35,818 nucleotides of DNA from an uncultured Microcaldota archaeon (GTDB lineage: Archaea > Micrarchaeota > Micrarchaeia > CAILAH01), in the NCBI GenBank assembly GCA_903832205.1, contig CAILAH010000057.1:1-35818 (forward strand), read 5' to 3'. Below the pieces are notes generated by a model. That model saw only the letters and a list, made by a program, of their open reading frames with translations, did no database searches and had not been told where the DNA came from. How positions within the stretch are numbered: position 1 is the stretch's first letter; every line of letters begins with the position of its first letter. Made by a program: the position numbers and the translations under genes. This document shows, piece after piece, positions 1-7,933 of this stretch.

Positions 1-49
1 CTTTGCACATTTCTTCTATTCGTCGTAGCTCGTTTTCTTTTAGTTTCGG

Positions 50-94
50 TTTTCTTTAGGATATTGTGGCCGAAGGCCACACACCGAAAGAAAA
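50..94 (-). terminator. T-tract hairpin downstream of the small RNA
   Basis: The outer arms TTTTCTTTaGG (50-60) and CCgAAAGAAAA (84-94) pair with one mismatch, and they enclose a perfect inner hairpin GTGGCC-GAA-GGCCAC (66-80). Read on the minus strand, the element starts with a T-tract immediately after the predicted small RNA, then folds so that the T-tract pairs with an A-tract. A closely similar element follows tRNA-Lys at 24393-24434. A terminator or 3'-end processing signal is my inference. Confidence 0.45.
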
Positions 95-95
95 A

Positions 96-218
96 GGAAC
101 TATACTGCGCACTGTCGACCATACGCACAGCCGCTTTCACGGGAGGCGCATCCGCCTGGCGAACCAGACGAACATATCATTGCGCTACGATACTCCTGTG
201 GCCATCCATGCGCAGCAC
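96..218 (-). ncRNA. candidate structured small RNA, about 123 nt
   Basis: No convincing protein is coded here. On the minus strand a TATA box (240-247) lies about 25 nt before a sequence whose ends pair: CTGCGCA (215-209) with TGCGCAG (111-105). Inside are a CACAG/CTGTG helix, an ATCGT/ATGAT hairpin, a CGTCTGG-TTCG-CCAGGCG hairpin and a short CCG/CGG hairpin, which gives a branched fold. The RNA would end at a T-tract (95-91). I do not recognise it as 5S rRNA, SRP RNA, RNase P RNA, a tRNA or a C/D guide. An H/ACA-type guide cannot be excluded. The fold was found by eye, so the boundaries are approximate. Confidence 0.35.
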
Positions 219-239
219 TCTAATTAAGACCCTAAACTA

Positions 240-247
240 TATATAAA
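240..247 (-). promoter_or_regulatory. TATA box for the candidate small RNA
   Basis: TATATAAA on the plus strand reads TTTATATA on the minus strand. It sits about 25 nt upstream of the paired 5' end of the candidate RNA, which is normal archaeal TATA-to-start spacing. Confidence 0.4.
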
Positions 248-276
248 CTTAACGCTGGTGCCTTCACCTGAGAAAA

Positions 277-1083
277 TCACTGTATTTTCACGCCGCCAAC
301 GCCACGGGCTGCATAGGGCTGGTCGCCGGCGCGGACGGCATAGTTTTCGGCAAAGTCGTTGCGGTTGTCGCTGTGGCGCACCAGGGGCCTAACGCCGACC
401 CCGCTTATTCTGTAAAAACCGCGCATTTCGCGTTGTGGCGGCTCATCGAAAGACTCAACCCCCAACGGGATTCTTGTTCTGGGGTCCACCCTGCCTATGT
501 CTCCAGATTCCTGGATAATGCCTCTTAAGATAATGATTGTTTTTGGAATCACTGTTGCCAACCGCCCTTCTTTTGTTACGCTTTCTGGGTCGATAAACAG
601 GCCTACGCCTTTCACGCCGATTGCCTCCGGTGGAACGTAATTTGCCCTAAGTGTCCAGCCAGTCTCTGAGTCAACAATATCCCTGCCACTTTCAAAGGCC
701 CCATCTTTTTCTGGATATGCAATAATTTCCCTCGCCCATGCAGGATAGTAGTCTTTCTCTTTCAGTTCGTTAAGTTTAGTAGAGCTGACTGTGCCAACCA
801 AATATTCGTCGTGAAGAACGTGCGATGGAAGGCGAAGGTTATTTGCAGCAGCGGCCGTTGCCGCATCACGGTAGCTCCTTTTTAGTATCTTGCGATCATT
901 CCAGTCAACTATCACCAAAATTTCCTTGCCCAAATCATTTTCAGCATATGTCGATGATGGCAGGATTATTCGTCCCTGTTCTGGTTCTGGTTTCGCTGCA
1001 CAAAAAGGTTCCTTTCTATCTTTAATCCTCTGCAAGACAACTTCCTTCTTTTTTGGGTCAATCAAGCTGTGAACCATAAGCAT
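277..1083 (-). CDS. hypothetical protein, 268 aa
   Basis: I do not recognise the family. The protein is soluble-looking, with no signal peptide or membrane segment. It is rich in charged residues and has a Gly/Arg-rich C-terminal third with several short beta-type stretches (residues about 150-260). It lies 6 nt downstream of the membrane-anchored HExxH protein gene and is probably co-transcribed with it, as the last gene of the leftward cluster. A GTG one codon upstream (1086) could also start translation; I chose the ATG. The context suggests a partner of the upstream metallopeptidase-like protein, but nothing in the sequence proves a role. Confidence 0.75.
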   Translation of the reverse strand: MLMVHSLIDPKKKEVVLQRIKDRKEPFCAAKPEPEQGRIILPSSTYAENDLGKEILVIVDWNDRKILKRSYRDAATAAAANNLRLPSHVLHDEYLVGTVSSTKLNELKEKDYYPAWAREIIAYPEKDGAFESGRDIVDSETGWTLRANYVPPEAIGVKGVGLFIDPESVTKEGRLATVIPKTIIILRGIIQESGDIGRVDPRTRIPLGVESFDEPPQREMRGFYRISGVGVRPLVRHSDNRNDFAENYAVRAGDQPYAARGVGGVKIQ

Positions 1084-1089
1084 CACAAA

Positions 1090-2667
1090 TTAGTCGTCTT
1101 TTCTTTGGCCGCTGTATACGAGATAGCCAGCACCTGCGAGCATCAGCATGGCTGCGATGTATCCCGCGTAGAACTTTTCCTTTGAAGGAAGCTGCTCGAC
1201 AACATCCAGGTTCTTCTGGTGCGCGCGCCTTATCTCCTCTATCTCCGCCGCAACCATTGCGTTCTCCGCGTTATCGAAGCATTTCGTGTCCTTGAATATT
1301 GATTCCCAGGTTGCCTTTGAGTCCTCCTGCACGCCGCCCATATAATGGCCCACAAGCCCGCGGATGTGGCGCACAACCGCAAGCGCATTCTCCTTATCGG
1401 TGTATGCGCCCTCGTTTGCGCTCTTCTCAATGTGGCTCGCAAGCTGCTGCAGTCCATAAATCTGGGGGCCATCAACCTTGAACCTGTCCATGGTAGGCGA
1501 GTCATTGTGCCTCATTATGAGGCTCTCGCCCAGCCTCGCGAACATCTCATCCATAAGCCCGGGCATCACCTGGTAGTTCAGCCAGTTCTCCAGATACTCC
1601 GCGGCCTTTGGCGAGCCTTTGCGCAGCAATACGAGCGCCGCCTGCACCTTCTTGCGCGAATCCATGAACTGCTTCTCTATTCCTGCGCGCTTCTTGATAT
1701 CATCCCGGATTTCCCGGTTCGAAGCATTATTTTTCGTGCCGATGTTTGTAAGGCCGTCAGCCCCCTGGCTTTTGACCCATGCGTGAATCTTATAGAGCTC
1801 CTTCACCTGCTTTGAAAGCGCTTTGTAGAGCTTCTGGTCGTCAATCCCCTGGGAAGCGTCATCAAGCGCCTGCACAAACCTGCCGAAGTAATCGTGGCCT
1901 ATTTCGGTCATTTCCGTGCCGGTACCAGTGCCAATGAATCCCCTGCCGATAATAATGCGCACCGCATTGTCAAGGGCACGGTCCTTTGGCTCCTTTTCAT
2001 CAAGCAGGATTGTGGCAAATTCTGCCGCAGGTTTCTTTTTCGTACCAGTTTCGAAAAGGTACTCGAGTTCCTTGTAAATCTTCTGCGACTCATCACCGTG
2101 CACCTGAGCCCAATTGCCCCATTCCGGGCCCACCGCGGGCACGCGGCCCTCACGGCTGAAGTAATAGAAATATACTGCGCCAGAGGTTGCTCGGTTCCTG
2201 TCAATGAGCTCAGAGAGGAACTTGTAGAATGATGCGCTCGCATCGGTGTTTTGATTAGCATAATGCATTATCTTGTTGTAGAGCATGTGCGCGTCCTCAT
2301 GGAATATGGCGCCCTCGCATTTCGGGTCTATGACCGAATAGCCCTGCCCCTTGGGATAGAAGAAACCGCACCTGTCGGTCTTTCCGGAATCGAATATCCA
2401 TACGCGCTTCAGTATTAGTCTCTCTGGAGAAATCTTGAACGCCTCAAACGCCTTCACCGCCTCCTCCTTCCTCTTGTCGCACTCTGCTTTTGAGAGCTCG
2501 ACCTTTGCCTGAGCCTTGTTAATGTCACCTGTCAATTTCTCAACGCGCTCCCTCTGCGCCATCGCCTTGGAAACGTGGAGCTGTGAGCTGCAGGTAACAC
2601 CGGTTGTGGCTATGCCTGCTAGAACCAGCGAAGCGATGCCAATGAAGCGCATAGTACTGTTTGCCAC
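1090..2667 (-). CDS. membrane-anchored HExxH metallopeptidase-like protein, 525 aa
   Basis: The protein begins with a short charged stretch and a hydrophobic segment (residues about 6-26, ending near Cys26), which reads as a signal peptide or anchor. A coiled region follows (about 35-75), then HEDAH at residues 123-127, a match to the HExxH zinc site of metallopeptidases. A second hydrophobic segment near the C-terminus (about 498-518) ends in a short charged tail, so the body is probably outside the cell and tethered at its end. No NEGL-type third ligand is evident; a Glu in the segment RLGES (near residue 390) is one candidate. The start is GTG 2667, about 28 nt from a TATA box; ATG 2652 is the alternative. 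It shares a cluster with a second HExxH protein (3015-5051). Peptidase activity is inferred from one motif only. Confidence 0.7.
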   Translation of the reverse strand: MANSTMRFIGIASLVLAGIATTGVTCSSQLHVSKAMAQRERVEKLTGDINKAQAKVELSKAECDKRKEEAVKAFEAFKISPERLILKRVWIFDSGKTDRCGFFYPKGQGYSVIDPKCEGAIFHEDAHMLYNKIMHYANQNTDASASFYKFLSELIDRNRATSGAVYFYYFSREGRVPAVGPEWGNWAQVHGDESQKIYKELEYLFETGTKKKPAAEFATILLDEKEPKDRALDNAVRIIIGRGFIGTGTGTEMTEIGHDYFGRFVQALDDASQGIDDQKLYKALSKQVKELYKIHAWVKSQGADGLTNIGTKNNASNREIRDDIKKRAGIEKQFMDSRKKVQAALVLLRKGSPKAAEYLENWLNYQVMPGLMDEMFARLGESLIMRHNDSPTMDRFKVDGPQIYGLQQLASHIEKSANEGAYTDKENALAVVRHIRGLVGHYMGGVQEDSKATWESIFKDTKCFDNAENAMVAAEIEEIRRAHQKNLDVVEQLPSKEKFYAGYIAAMLMLAGAGYLVYSGQRKDD

Positions 2668-2690
2668 CAGGTAGGATTGGCAAAATGCGA

Positions 2691-2700
2691 ATATTTAAAG
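2691..2700 (-). promoter_or_regulatory. TATA box for the 1090-2667 gene
   Basis: The minus strand reads CTTTAAATAT, centred about 28 nt before the GTG start at 2667. The roughly 100-nt gap to the upstream gene therefore seems to hold an internal promoter in the leftward cluster. Confidence 0.45.
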
Positions 2701-2766
2701 GTTTTGGTAAGGAATCGAATGAAAATAGAAGCCAATCAAGGCCAATTGAATGCAATCAATCAGTGC

Positions 2767-3018
2767 CTAATCAATGTGCAAATCAAGGCCCGTAATTATC
2801 TTGTGCGCAAGCTGGCTTATCTCCAAATCGTTGGACCTGAGGTATCTGTAGAGAACCGGGCTTGATTTCATCATCTCGTCAAAGTAGGCGTCCTTTTCCA
2901 AGAGAATCTCCTTCGCCTCAGCGCGCGTTGCGCTATTCAGCTTGTTCGTCCACACGATAATCCGCGCTTCAGCATCCTTGTACTCCTTTGATTGCGCGAG
3001 CTCAAGCATCTTCTTCAT
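2767..3018 (-). CDS. small helical protein, 83 aa, coupled to the metallopeptidase
   Basis: The start ATG overlaps the stop of the upstream metallopeptidase gene in an ATGA arrangement (3015-3018), so the two are almost certainly translationally coupled. A longer reading frame exists upstream but lies inside the neighbour, so I chose the overlap start (MKKMLEL). The protein is small, charged and predicted mostly helical, with no signal peptide or membrane segment. The family is not recognised. Tight coupling suggests a partner, inhibitor or chaperone of the metallopeptidase; this is inference from gene order only. Confidence 0.75.
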   Translation of the reverse strand: MKKMLELAQSKEYKDAEARIIVWTNKLNSATRAEAKEILLEKDAYFDEMMKSSPVLYRYLRSNDLEISQLAHKIITGLDLHID

Positions 3019-5051
3019 ACGATACCAGCCTCCTCTTCTTTTTCGGGTTTCATTATAAACACCATCAGCGGGTCTTCTGACCACTGGTTCGGGTCGATGG
3101 ACTTTTTCTCCATCATATTGCCCAGCCTGGTGCACGCATCAAGCCCGGTTGTTGCACTCTTAAGCTGCAGGAACGAGCCTTCACCGAGCGCCGCATCAAA
3201 CTTCCGCATGACATCGGTGAAATCTCCCTTAAGATAGGCACTCTTGAGCACGTCAGCTCCGACAATCTTCTGCATGTATAAAGCGACCGTTGTTTCAGCA
3301 GGGTAAGCGATTGCATCGGGCTTCACGTCGTGCTCCTGCGCAAGCTGCTGCGCGTGCAATTCAGTAAGCCCCTCGTTCAGCCAATTGCTCCTGAACTGGT
3401 GCTCCTTGCCGCCGCTGTAATACCTCTGGTACTCGCCGCCGCCAAGCCAGGATGCATAATGAAGCTGCTCGTGCGCGGAAACCTCCATAAGCTGGGAGGT
3501 GCTTTTGAATGTTGAGCGCATGGCGAACATGTTGGTGAATGTAAGATACTGCGCAACCGCGCCGGACCTGCTGCCCGCAGGCGCGCCCCTCTCGATTGAG
3601 TTGAGCTGAAAAAAGTACTGGTCGCTCATGAGAATGAACGGCGGCTTCCGCACAAAGCTGTTGTAGACGCTGTCGCCGAGGAAGGCGCGCGTGAGCCATT
3701 TTTCCGACACTTCCTGCGTGCGCGATAAGCTTGATTTTGGCATGTCCCTGGCCCGTGTTTCCTGCGGCATATAAATGTCGAAATTATAGGCTGCGTGATG
3801 CATGCGCGTGAAAACCAGCTGTGAATAGAGGCAGAGCCGCGCCTCATCACTATTGCTGACCACGAGATACTGCCCCACATCCTTCCGTTCACCCAACAGG
3901 GTAAAGTCAATCGTGGTGGGCACAACCTTCGCGAGCTTTTGCAGGAATCCCTGAGAGATATCCATGCCCTTTGATTTTTCCTGCAGCGCCTTTAGCATAA
4001 AGGGCGTGAATGCCTCATTGAACAGCTTAGCCTGCGACTCAGCCAGGGTTTTGCTTACGGCCTTTGCTGAATTGATGCCTGCAAAATATGAAGTGCATGT
4101 CTGCTCAACCATGCCTAAGCTTTCAAAGATGTGGCCAGCCTTGTTGTAAAACTGGAGCGCCTTCTGCGGGTCCTCGCTCTCGCGGCAATAGGCGGCATCA
4201 TAATAGCTCGAAGCTTCCTTGCTCAATGCCCCGGCTTTGTGGAACATCTTTGCTGCCGTAAGGAAAAGCTGCTGTGAATCATTGTGGAATATTCTTGAGA
4301 TAAGGTCTGCAGCTGTGTAATAATAGCCGCCAGCCACCTCATATTCATTGTTGTTCTCGGCAAGCGCTCCGAAATCGCTGTAGATATCAGATTTTTTCTT
4401 AATGAAAAATGCGCGCTCGATTGGGAACTGCCGCCCCGCCATCGCTATGCCCTCATCATATGCCTCAAACGCCTTGGTAGCCATTGCAAGCTTGTCCCAG
4501 TAAATTTCGCCTGCCCCTTTGCAGAGAAGCATGATTTTCTTTGACTCGGCCTTCAGCTGCGGGTGGTCGGACATATATTCCGCCCTTTTAAGGAGGATTG
4601 CAGCCGCGCGCTCGGTCCCGATGCGCTTCGCAGCATTAATCGCCTCATCATATTTGCCCTCGCTTATCAAATCGGTGATGCGCTGCTCCTCCCTGTGGCC
4701 CTTGACCTGCCCCATCCTCTCCTGCGCTGCGGTCCTTGCCTTTGCAAATCCGCTTTTCTTTTGTGCGGAATGCGCAACTCTTGCACTGCCTTTCTCCTTG
4801 TGCTGGCCCGTTTGCAGCGCATCCATGACGACCGCATGTATTTTATTGGCAAGCTGCTTCGCGTGCCTGCCCTTCCTCTTGCGCAACTTCTGCGAAAGCA
4901 TGTATACTGAGAGGATGTTGTCAATTTTCTTGTCGGCCAGGACTGAAACTTCCGGATAATCAAGGTGGAGATAATCCTGCGAGATTTCGCTCAATAGGTT
5001 CAGGTGCTTCCTGGAGAGCATGAACTTCTCAAGCGCCTTGGGATACTCCAT
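3015..5051 (-). CDS. TPR-repeat gluzincin-type zinc metallopeptidase, 678 aa
   Basis: The C-terminal part has HEQLH at residues 527-531 and WLNEGLTE with Glu560, 29 residues after the second His. This HExxH...NEG(L/x)xE pattern is that of gluzincins of the MA clan (peptidase_MA-like, related to M1). The first 400 residues are helical with TPR-like pairs (segments such as AAKMFHKAGALSKEASSYYDAA), and a basic stretch lies near residue 60. There is no signal peptide, so it is probably intracellular. I chose ATG 5051 because a TATA box at 5071-5081 lies 25 nt upstream, indicating a leaderless message; an upstream in-frame ATG at 5084 precedes that TATA box and is unlikely. It is followed by a coupled 83-aa gene. 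Substrate unknown. Confidence 0.8.
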   Translation of the reverse strand: MEYPKALEKFMLSRKHLNLLSEISQDYLHLDYPEVSVLADKKIDNILSVYMLSQKLRKRKGRHAKQLANKIHAVVMDALQTGQHKEKGSARVAHSAQKKSGFAKARTAAQERMGQVKGHREEQRITDLISEGKYDEAINAAKRIGTERAAAILLKRAEYMSDHPQLKAESKKIMLLCKGAGEIYWDKLAMATKAFEAYDEGIAMAGRQFPIERAFFIKKKSDIYSDFGALAENNNEYEVAGGYYYTAADLISRIFHNDSQQLFLTAAKMFHKAGALSKEASSYYDAAYCRESEDPQKALQFYNKAGHIFESLGMVEQTCTSYFAGINSAKAVSKTLAESQAKLFNEAFTPFMLKALQEKSKGMDISQGFLQKLAKVVPTTIDFTLLGERKDVGQYLVVSNSDEARLCLYSQLVFTRMHHAAYNFDIYMPQETRARDMPKSSLSRTQEVSEKWLTRAFLGDSVYNSFVRKPPFILMSDQYFFQLNSIERGAPAGSRSGAVAQYLTFTNMFAMRSTFKSTSQLMEVSAHEQLHYASWLGGGEYQRYYSGGKEHQFRSNWLNEGLTELHAQQLAQEHDVKPDAIAYPAETTVALYMQKIVGADVLKSAYLKGDFTDVMRKFDAALGEGSFLQLKSATTGLDACTRLGNMMEKKSIDPNQWSEDPLMVFIMKPEKEEEAGIV

Positions 5052-5070
5052 GGCAAATACTTGTTGATGA

Positions 5071-5081
5071 GGATATAAAAA
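5071..5081 (-). promoter_or_regulatory. TATA box for the gluzincin cluster
   Basis: The minus strand reads TTTTTATATCC, centred 25 nt before ATG 5051. This spacing decides the start of the metallopeptidase and implies a leaderless transcript. The divergent 5148 gene has its own AT-rich element at about 5114-5134. Confidence 0.55.
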
Positions 5082-5113
5082 CATTGTTCTGCGCCGAGAA
5101 TAATGTCCCTGCT

Positions 5114-5134
5114 CCCTAATAATACATTTTTATT
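5114..5134 (+). promoter_or_regulatory. AT-rich promoter of the 5148 operon
   Basis: Two TATA-like runs, TAATAATAC and ATTTTTATT, lie 19-28 nt upstream of the in-frame ATGs at 5148 and 5157. The ATG at 5103 lies upstream of both and is probably not used. Confidence 0.4.
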
Positions 5135-5147
5135 CATTCAGACGCTA

Positions 5148-5669
5148 ATGGAAAGCATGCATAAGGATGTTAAAAGGGTCACCGATGACACCATCAACAA
5201 GGGCGGCTTACTAATCAACATGTACTTTGACGCCCACGCGCCGGATGCGGAAGGGGTGAAGAACAGGCTTACTGAGCTATTTGCAAAAATCACAAAGGAA
5301 GAGGGCGTGGTGTACGCCATCGGCGAGATTGAGGCACCAATACAGGAGGAGGTTGAAGGCAAGGAGGAGAGCAGGGAGATCTATTCAACATCGGGCTCGA
5401 TAAGGGTGCTCACAAAGGACGTCAGGAACGCGGTAAGGATTGTAATGTCATATGGGCCGATGCATACCGAGGTCCTCGAGCCGCAGAAGATGATGGTCAC
5501 GTTCGCAGAGGTGCAGGAGATAATGAACGACGCATCCCTGACCACATACACGCTTTCGCAGTTCATCATACAGAACACGCTCAAGGGGGAGGCGCTGCAG
5601 GCGTTCCTCCACAACATAAAATACAGGGAAAGGATTGGCGCGGAACTGAGGAAGGGCGAGAATAAATAG
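5148..5669 (+). CDS. hypothetical protein, 173 aa, upstream of KaiC-like ATPase
   Basis: I do not recognise the family. The protein is an alternating alpha/beta sequence with an acidic patch near residues 65-80 and no signal peptide or membrane segment. It heads a tight plus-strand run: the KaiC-like ATPase starts 13 nt after its stop and TrpRS follows. The start at 5148 is chosen for its distance from the TATA-like element; ATG 5157 is equally possible and ATG 5103 less so. The close pairing suggests it works with the KaiC-like ATPase, for example as a regulator or sensor, but that is inference. Confidence 0.75.
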   Translation: MESMHKDVKRVTDDTINKGGLLINMYFDAHAPDAEGVKNRLTELFAKITKEEGVVYAIGEIEAPIQEEVEGKEESREIYSTSGSIRVLTKDVRNAVRIVMSYGPMHTEVLEPQKMMVTFAEVQEIMNDASLTTYTLSQFIIQNTLKGEALQAFLHNIKYRERIGAELRKGENK

Positions 5670-5682
5670 AAGGTGGATGAAG

Positions 5683-6390
5683 ATGAAGACAAAAAATATT
5701 GACAAGATCTCAAGCGGCATTCCGGGTTTTGATGAGATTAGCGACGGCGGGTTCATACGCAACAGCATAATCTCGGTGAGCGGCGATGTGGGCTCGGGCA
5801 AGACCATTTTCGGGATGCAGTTCATCTACAAGGGCGCAGCCGAGTTCGAAGAGAACGGGATGTACATCTGCTTTGAGGAGCCCAAGAAAATCATGTACAG
5901 GAGCATGCTCAAGTTCGGCTGGAACATCAAGGCGCTTGAGGACACGCAGAAGATTACGTTCCTTGAGTACCCGCCGCATGAGGTGGACATTTTCTTCGAG
6001 CAGGAGGAAACGCTGCTCAATTTGATTGACAAGTTCGGCGTGAGCAGGATTGTGATTGACCCGGTCAGCGTCATGGGCATGCATTTCCAGGATGACGCAA
6101 GCAGGAAGGCGGGGCTAATGAAATTCGCCGACAAGCTCAGGCAGTGGGGATGCACGGCCATACTGCTCAGCGGCACGCATGACCAGAGTGTTGACATTAC
6201 AAGGAGCATAGAGGCGCTTGCGGATGCGTCTATCAGGCTCTACAACCCGCTCATTGAGGGCAGGAGGACGAGAGGGATTGAAGTTGTGGAGCTGCGCGGG
6301 TCTGCGCACTCGCAGATTGTGCACCAGATGATTATAGGCGCAAAGGGGATTGAGATTGACCCGCACTCCGTGCTAGAGATAAGCGAATAA
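5683..6390 (+). CDS. single-domain KaiC-like/RadA-superfamily ATPase, 235 aa
   Basis: The N-terminus has the KaiC signature (SSGIPGFDEISDGG, residues 10-23) followed by Walker A GDVGSGKT at 34-41. A Walker B-like strand SRIVIDPVSV lies near residue 120. The length matches single-domain archaeal KaiC homologues rather than the double-domain clock protein. These are RecA-fold ATPases, commonly in signalling or in partnership with a small upstream gene. I chose ATG 5683 because AGGTGG lies 6-7 nt before it; ATG 5677 sits directly on that ribosome binding site. It lies between an unknown gene and TrpRS in one run of genes. Confidence 0.9.
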   Translation: MKTKNIDKISSGIPGFDEISDGGFIRNSIISVSGDVGSGKTIFGMQFIYKGAAEFEENGMYICFEEPKKIMYRSMLKFGWNIKALEDTQKITFLEYPPHEVDIFFEQEETLLNLIDKFGVSRIVIDPVSVMGMHFQDDASRKAGLMKFADKLRQWGCTAILLSGTHDQSVDITRSIEALADASIRLYNPLIEGRRTRGIEVVELRGSAHSQIVHQMIIGAKGIEIDPHSVLEISE

Positions 6391-6399
6391 GGTGAACTG

Positions 6400-7494
6400 A
6401 TGAACATCAACCCATGGGGCAATGAGGCAATCGATGTAGATAAATTGTACAAGGAGTTCGGCCTCCAGCATATCACTCCCGAGATGAAAAAATTCTTCAC
6501 TGGGGAGATGGTGTTTGACAGGGAAATTGTAGTTGCCCACAGGGGATTTGATGAGTACCTGAAAGCGTTCCAGCAGGGAAAGAAAGTTGCGGTGATGTCG
6601 GGGATTAAGCCGACGGGACAGTTCCATCTCGGGAGCCTGCAGACTGCCGAAGAGCTTATTTTGCTGCAGAAGAAACTGAAAGCGAAAGTGTTCTATGCGA
6701 TTGCCGATTTGGAGGCATATGCGGATAACGGGAGCACTTACAAGCAGAGCGAGGAAATTGCAATAGGAAACGTATCGGATTTGCTTGCAGCAGGGCTTGA
6801 TGAGAAGAACGCATACATATACAGGCAGACAAGGGAGATGCGCGTAATACAATTGGCAAACATATTCGCGAAGCACACCACAAAGGCGACCATGGAGGCG
6901 ATTTACGGCGACAGGAACATGGGGCTCTATATGTCGGCGCTTGTGCAGATGGGCGATATCTATCTTCCGCAGCATGAGGAGTTCGGGTTCACAAATGTTG
7001 TTGTGCCTGTGGGCCTCGACCAGGACCCGCACATCAGGCTTGCGCGCGATTTGGCCGCAAAGGACACCGGATTGAAACTGACAGCGCCCGCATCAACATA
7101 TCACAAGACCATACTAAGTTTGGACGGGCAGAACAAGATGTCAAAGAGAAGCCCGGACTCAATGCTTACGCTTTACGATGATGAGAAGGCATTGAAGAGA
7201 AAACTCGCAAATGCATTCACGGGCGGCAGGGAGAGCGCGGAGGAGCAGAGGAAGCTTGGCGCGAATCCTGCCATTTGCCCCGTATATCATCTTGGATATG
7301 ATGTGTTCGACTCGCGCGATGATGCAAACAAGAACAGGTGGGAGAGGTGCAAGGGCGGCAAGCTTTTGTGCGGCGAGTGCAAAAAGGAAATGCTCGAGAT
7401 AATCATGCAGAAATTCAAGGAGCACAAGGAAAGAAGGGATGAGAAGGAGCACATCGCAAAGCAGATTGTTGCGGGCAAATTCTACAGCGATTAG
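6400..7494 (+). CDS. trpS: tryptophanyl-tRNA synthetase
   Basis: Class I synthetase charging tRNA-Trp. It has the archaeal/eukaryotic-type N-terminus containing NPWG, the HIGH-box variant HLGS at residues 76-79 after GIKPTGQF, the family segment PVGLDQDPHIRLARD, and the KMSKS-loop variant KMSKR at 246-250. The length (364 aa) is normal for archaeal TrpRS. A GGTGA ribosome binding site sits 4-5 nt before the ATG, and the gene begins 9 nt after the KaiC-like ATPase. The C-terminal part holds CxxC (CGEC) in a Lys-rich helical region. Confidence 0.96.
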   Translation: MNINPWGNEAIDVDKLYKEFGLQHITPEMKKFFTGEMVFDREIVVAHRGFDEYLKAFQQGKKVAVMSGIKPTGQFHLGSLQTAEELILLQKKLKAKVFYAIADLEAYADNGSTYKQSEEIAIGNVSDLLAAGLDEKNAYIYRQTREMRVIQLANIFAKHTTKATMEAIYGDRNMGLYMSALVQMGDIYLPQHEEFGFTNVVVPVGLDQDPHIRLARDLAAKDTGLKLTAPASTYHKTILSLDGQNKMSKRSPDSMLTLYDDEKALKRKLANAFTGGRESAEEQRKLGANPAICPVYHLGYDVFDSRDDANKNRWERCKGGKLLCGECKKEMLEIIMQKFKEHKERRDEKEHIAKQIVAGKFYSD

Positions 7495-7574
7495 ATTGGC
7501 AGCAGTTATATGGGCAGGGGCAATGCATAGGTGTCTTACATGATAGCAAATTGCGAATTTGCTAGCTAGCAAAA

Positions 7575-7585
7575 CACATATAAAA
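7575..7585 (+). promoter_or_regulatory. TATA box for acylphosphatase
   Basis: ACATATAAAAG is a strong archaeal TATA box, centred about 30 nt before ATG 7610. It places the start at MIYARIV rather than at the upstream in-frame ATG (7559), which precedes the TATA box. Confidence 0.6.
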
Positions 7586-7609
7586 GTTCATAAATCAAAG
7601 TGTTTTGCT

Positions 7610-7900
7610 ATGATATACGCGCGGATTGTTGTAACAGGAAGGGTGCAGGGCGTATTCTACAGGGCCACGATTAGGGATATTGCAAAGCGCATTGGCATTA
7701 AGGGCTATGCTAGGAACATGCCGGAAAGGGACAAGGTGGAAATCGTGTGCGAATGCGACAATGAGAAGCAGATCCAGGAGCTCTGCGAGTCGCTCAACAT
7801 AAAGGAGGATATGGGGATAGAAGTCAAGGAGATTAGGGTGGCGGAGAAGAGAAAAATACAGATAGGCAATTACTCTGATTTTGAGATAAGGCACTATTAA
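7610..7900 (+). CDS. acyP: acylphosphatase
   Basis: Small enzyme hydrolysing acyl phosphates. The family signature GRVQGVFYR is present with the phosphate-binding Arg at residue 18, and the catalytic Asn is at residue 36 in GYARN. At 96 residues it matches the normal family size. The usual C-terminal tail appears as SDFEIRHY. It is monocistronic, with its own TATA box, and is followed by the tRNA-Thr locus. Confidence 0.94.
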   Translation: MIYARIVVTGRVQGVFYRATIRDIAKRIGIKGYARNMPERDKVEIVCECDNEKQIQELCESLNIKEDMGIEVKEIRVAEKRKIQIGNYSDFEIRHY

Positions 7901-7910
7901 TAATTTAAAC
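7901..7910 (+). promoter_or_regulatory. TATA box for tRNA-Thr locus
   Basis: TAATTTAAAC is centred about 28 nt upstream of the tRNA 5' end at 7934, the expected archaeal spacing. It suggests that the abnormal tRNA locus is transcribed. Confidence 0.45.
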
Positions 7911-7933
7911 ATTCATATCTGAATATCGACTGT

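Noticed and set aside
64-246. 60-aa plus-strand frame
   Set aside because: No ribosome binding site or family resemblance, and it overlaps the candidate structured RNA and hairpin element.
2767-3135. 122-aa version of the small gene behind the gluzincin
   Set aside because: The extra 39 residues lie inside the gluzincin in another frame; the ATGA overlap gives a better start.
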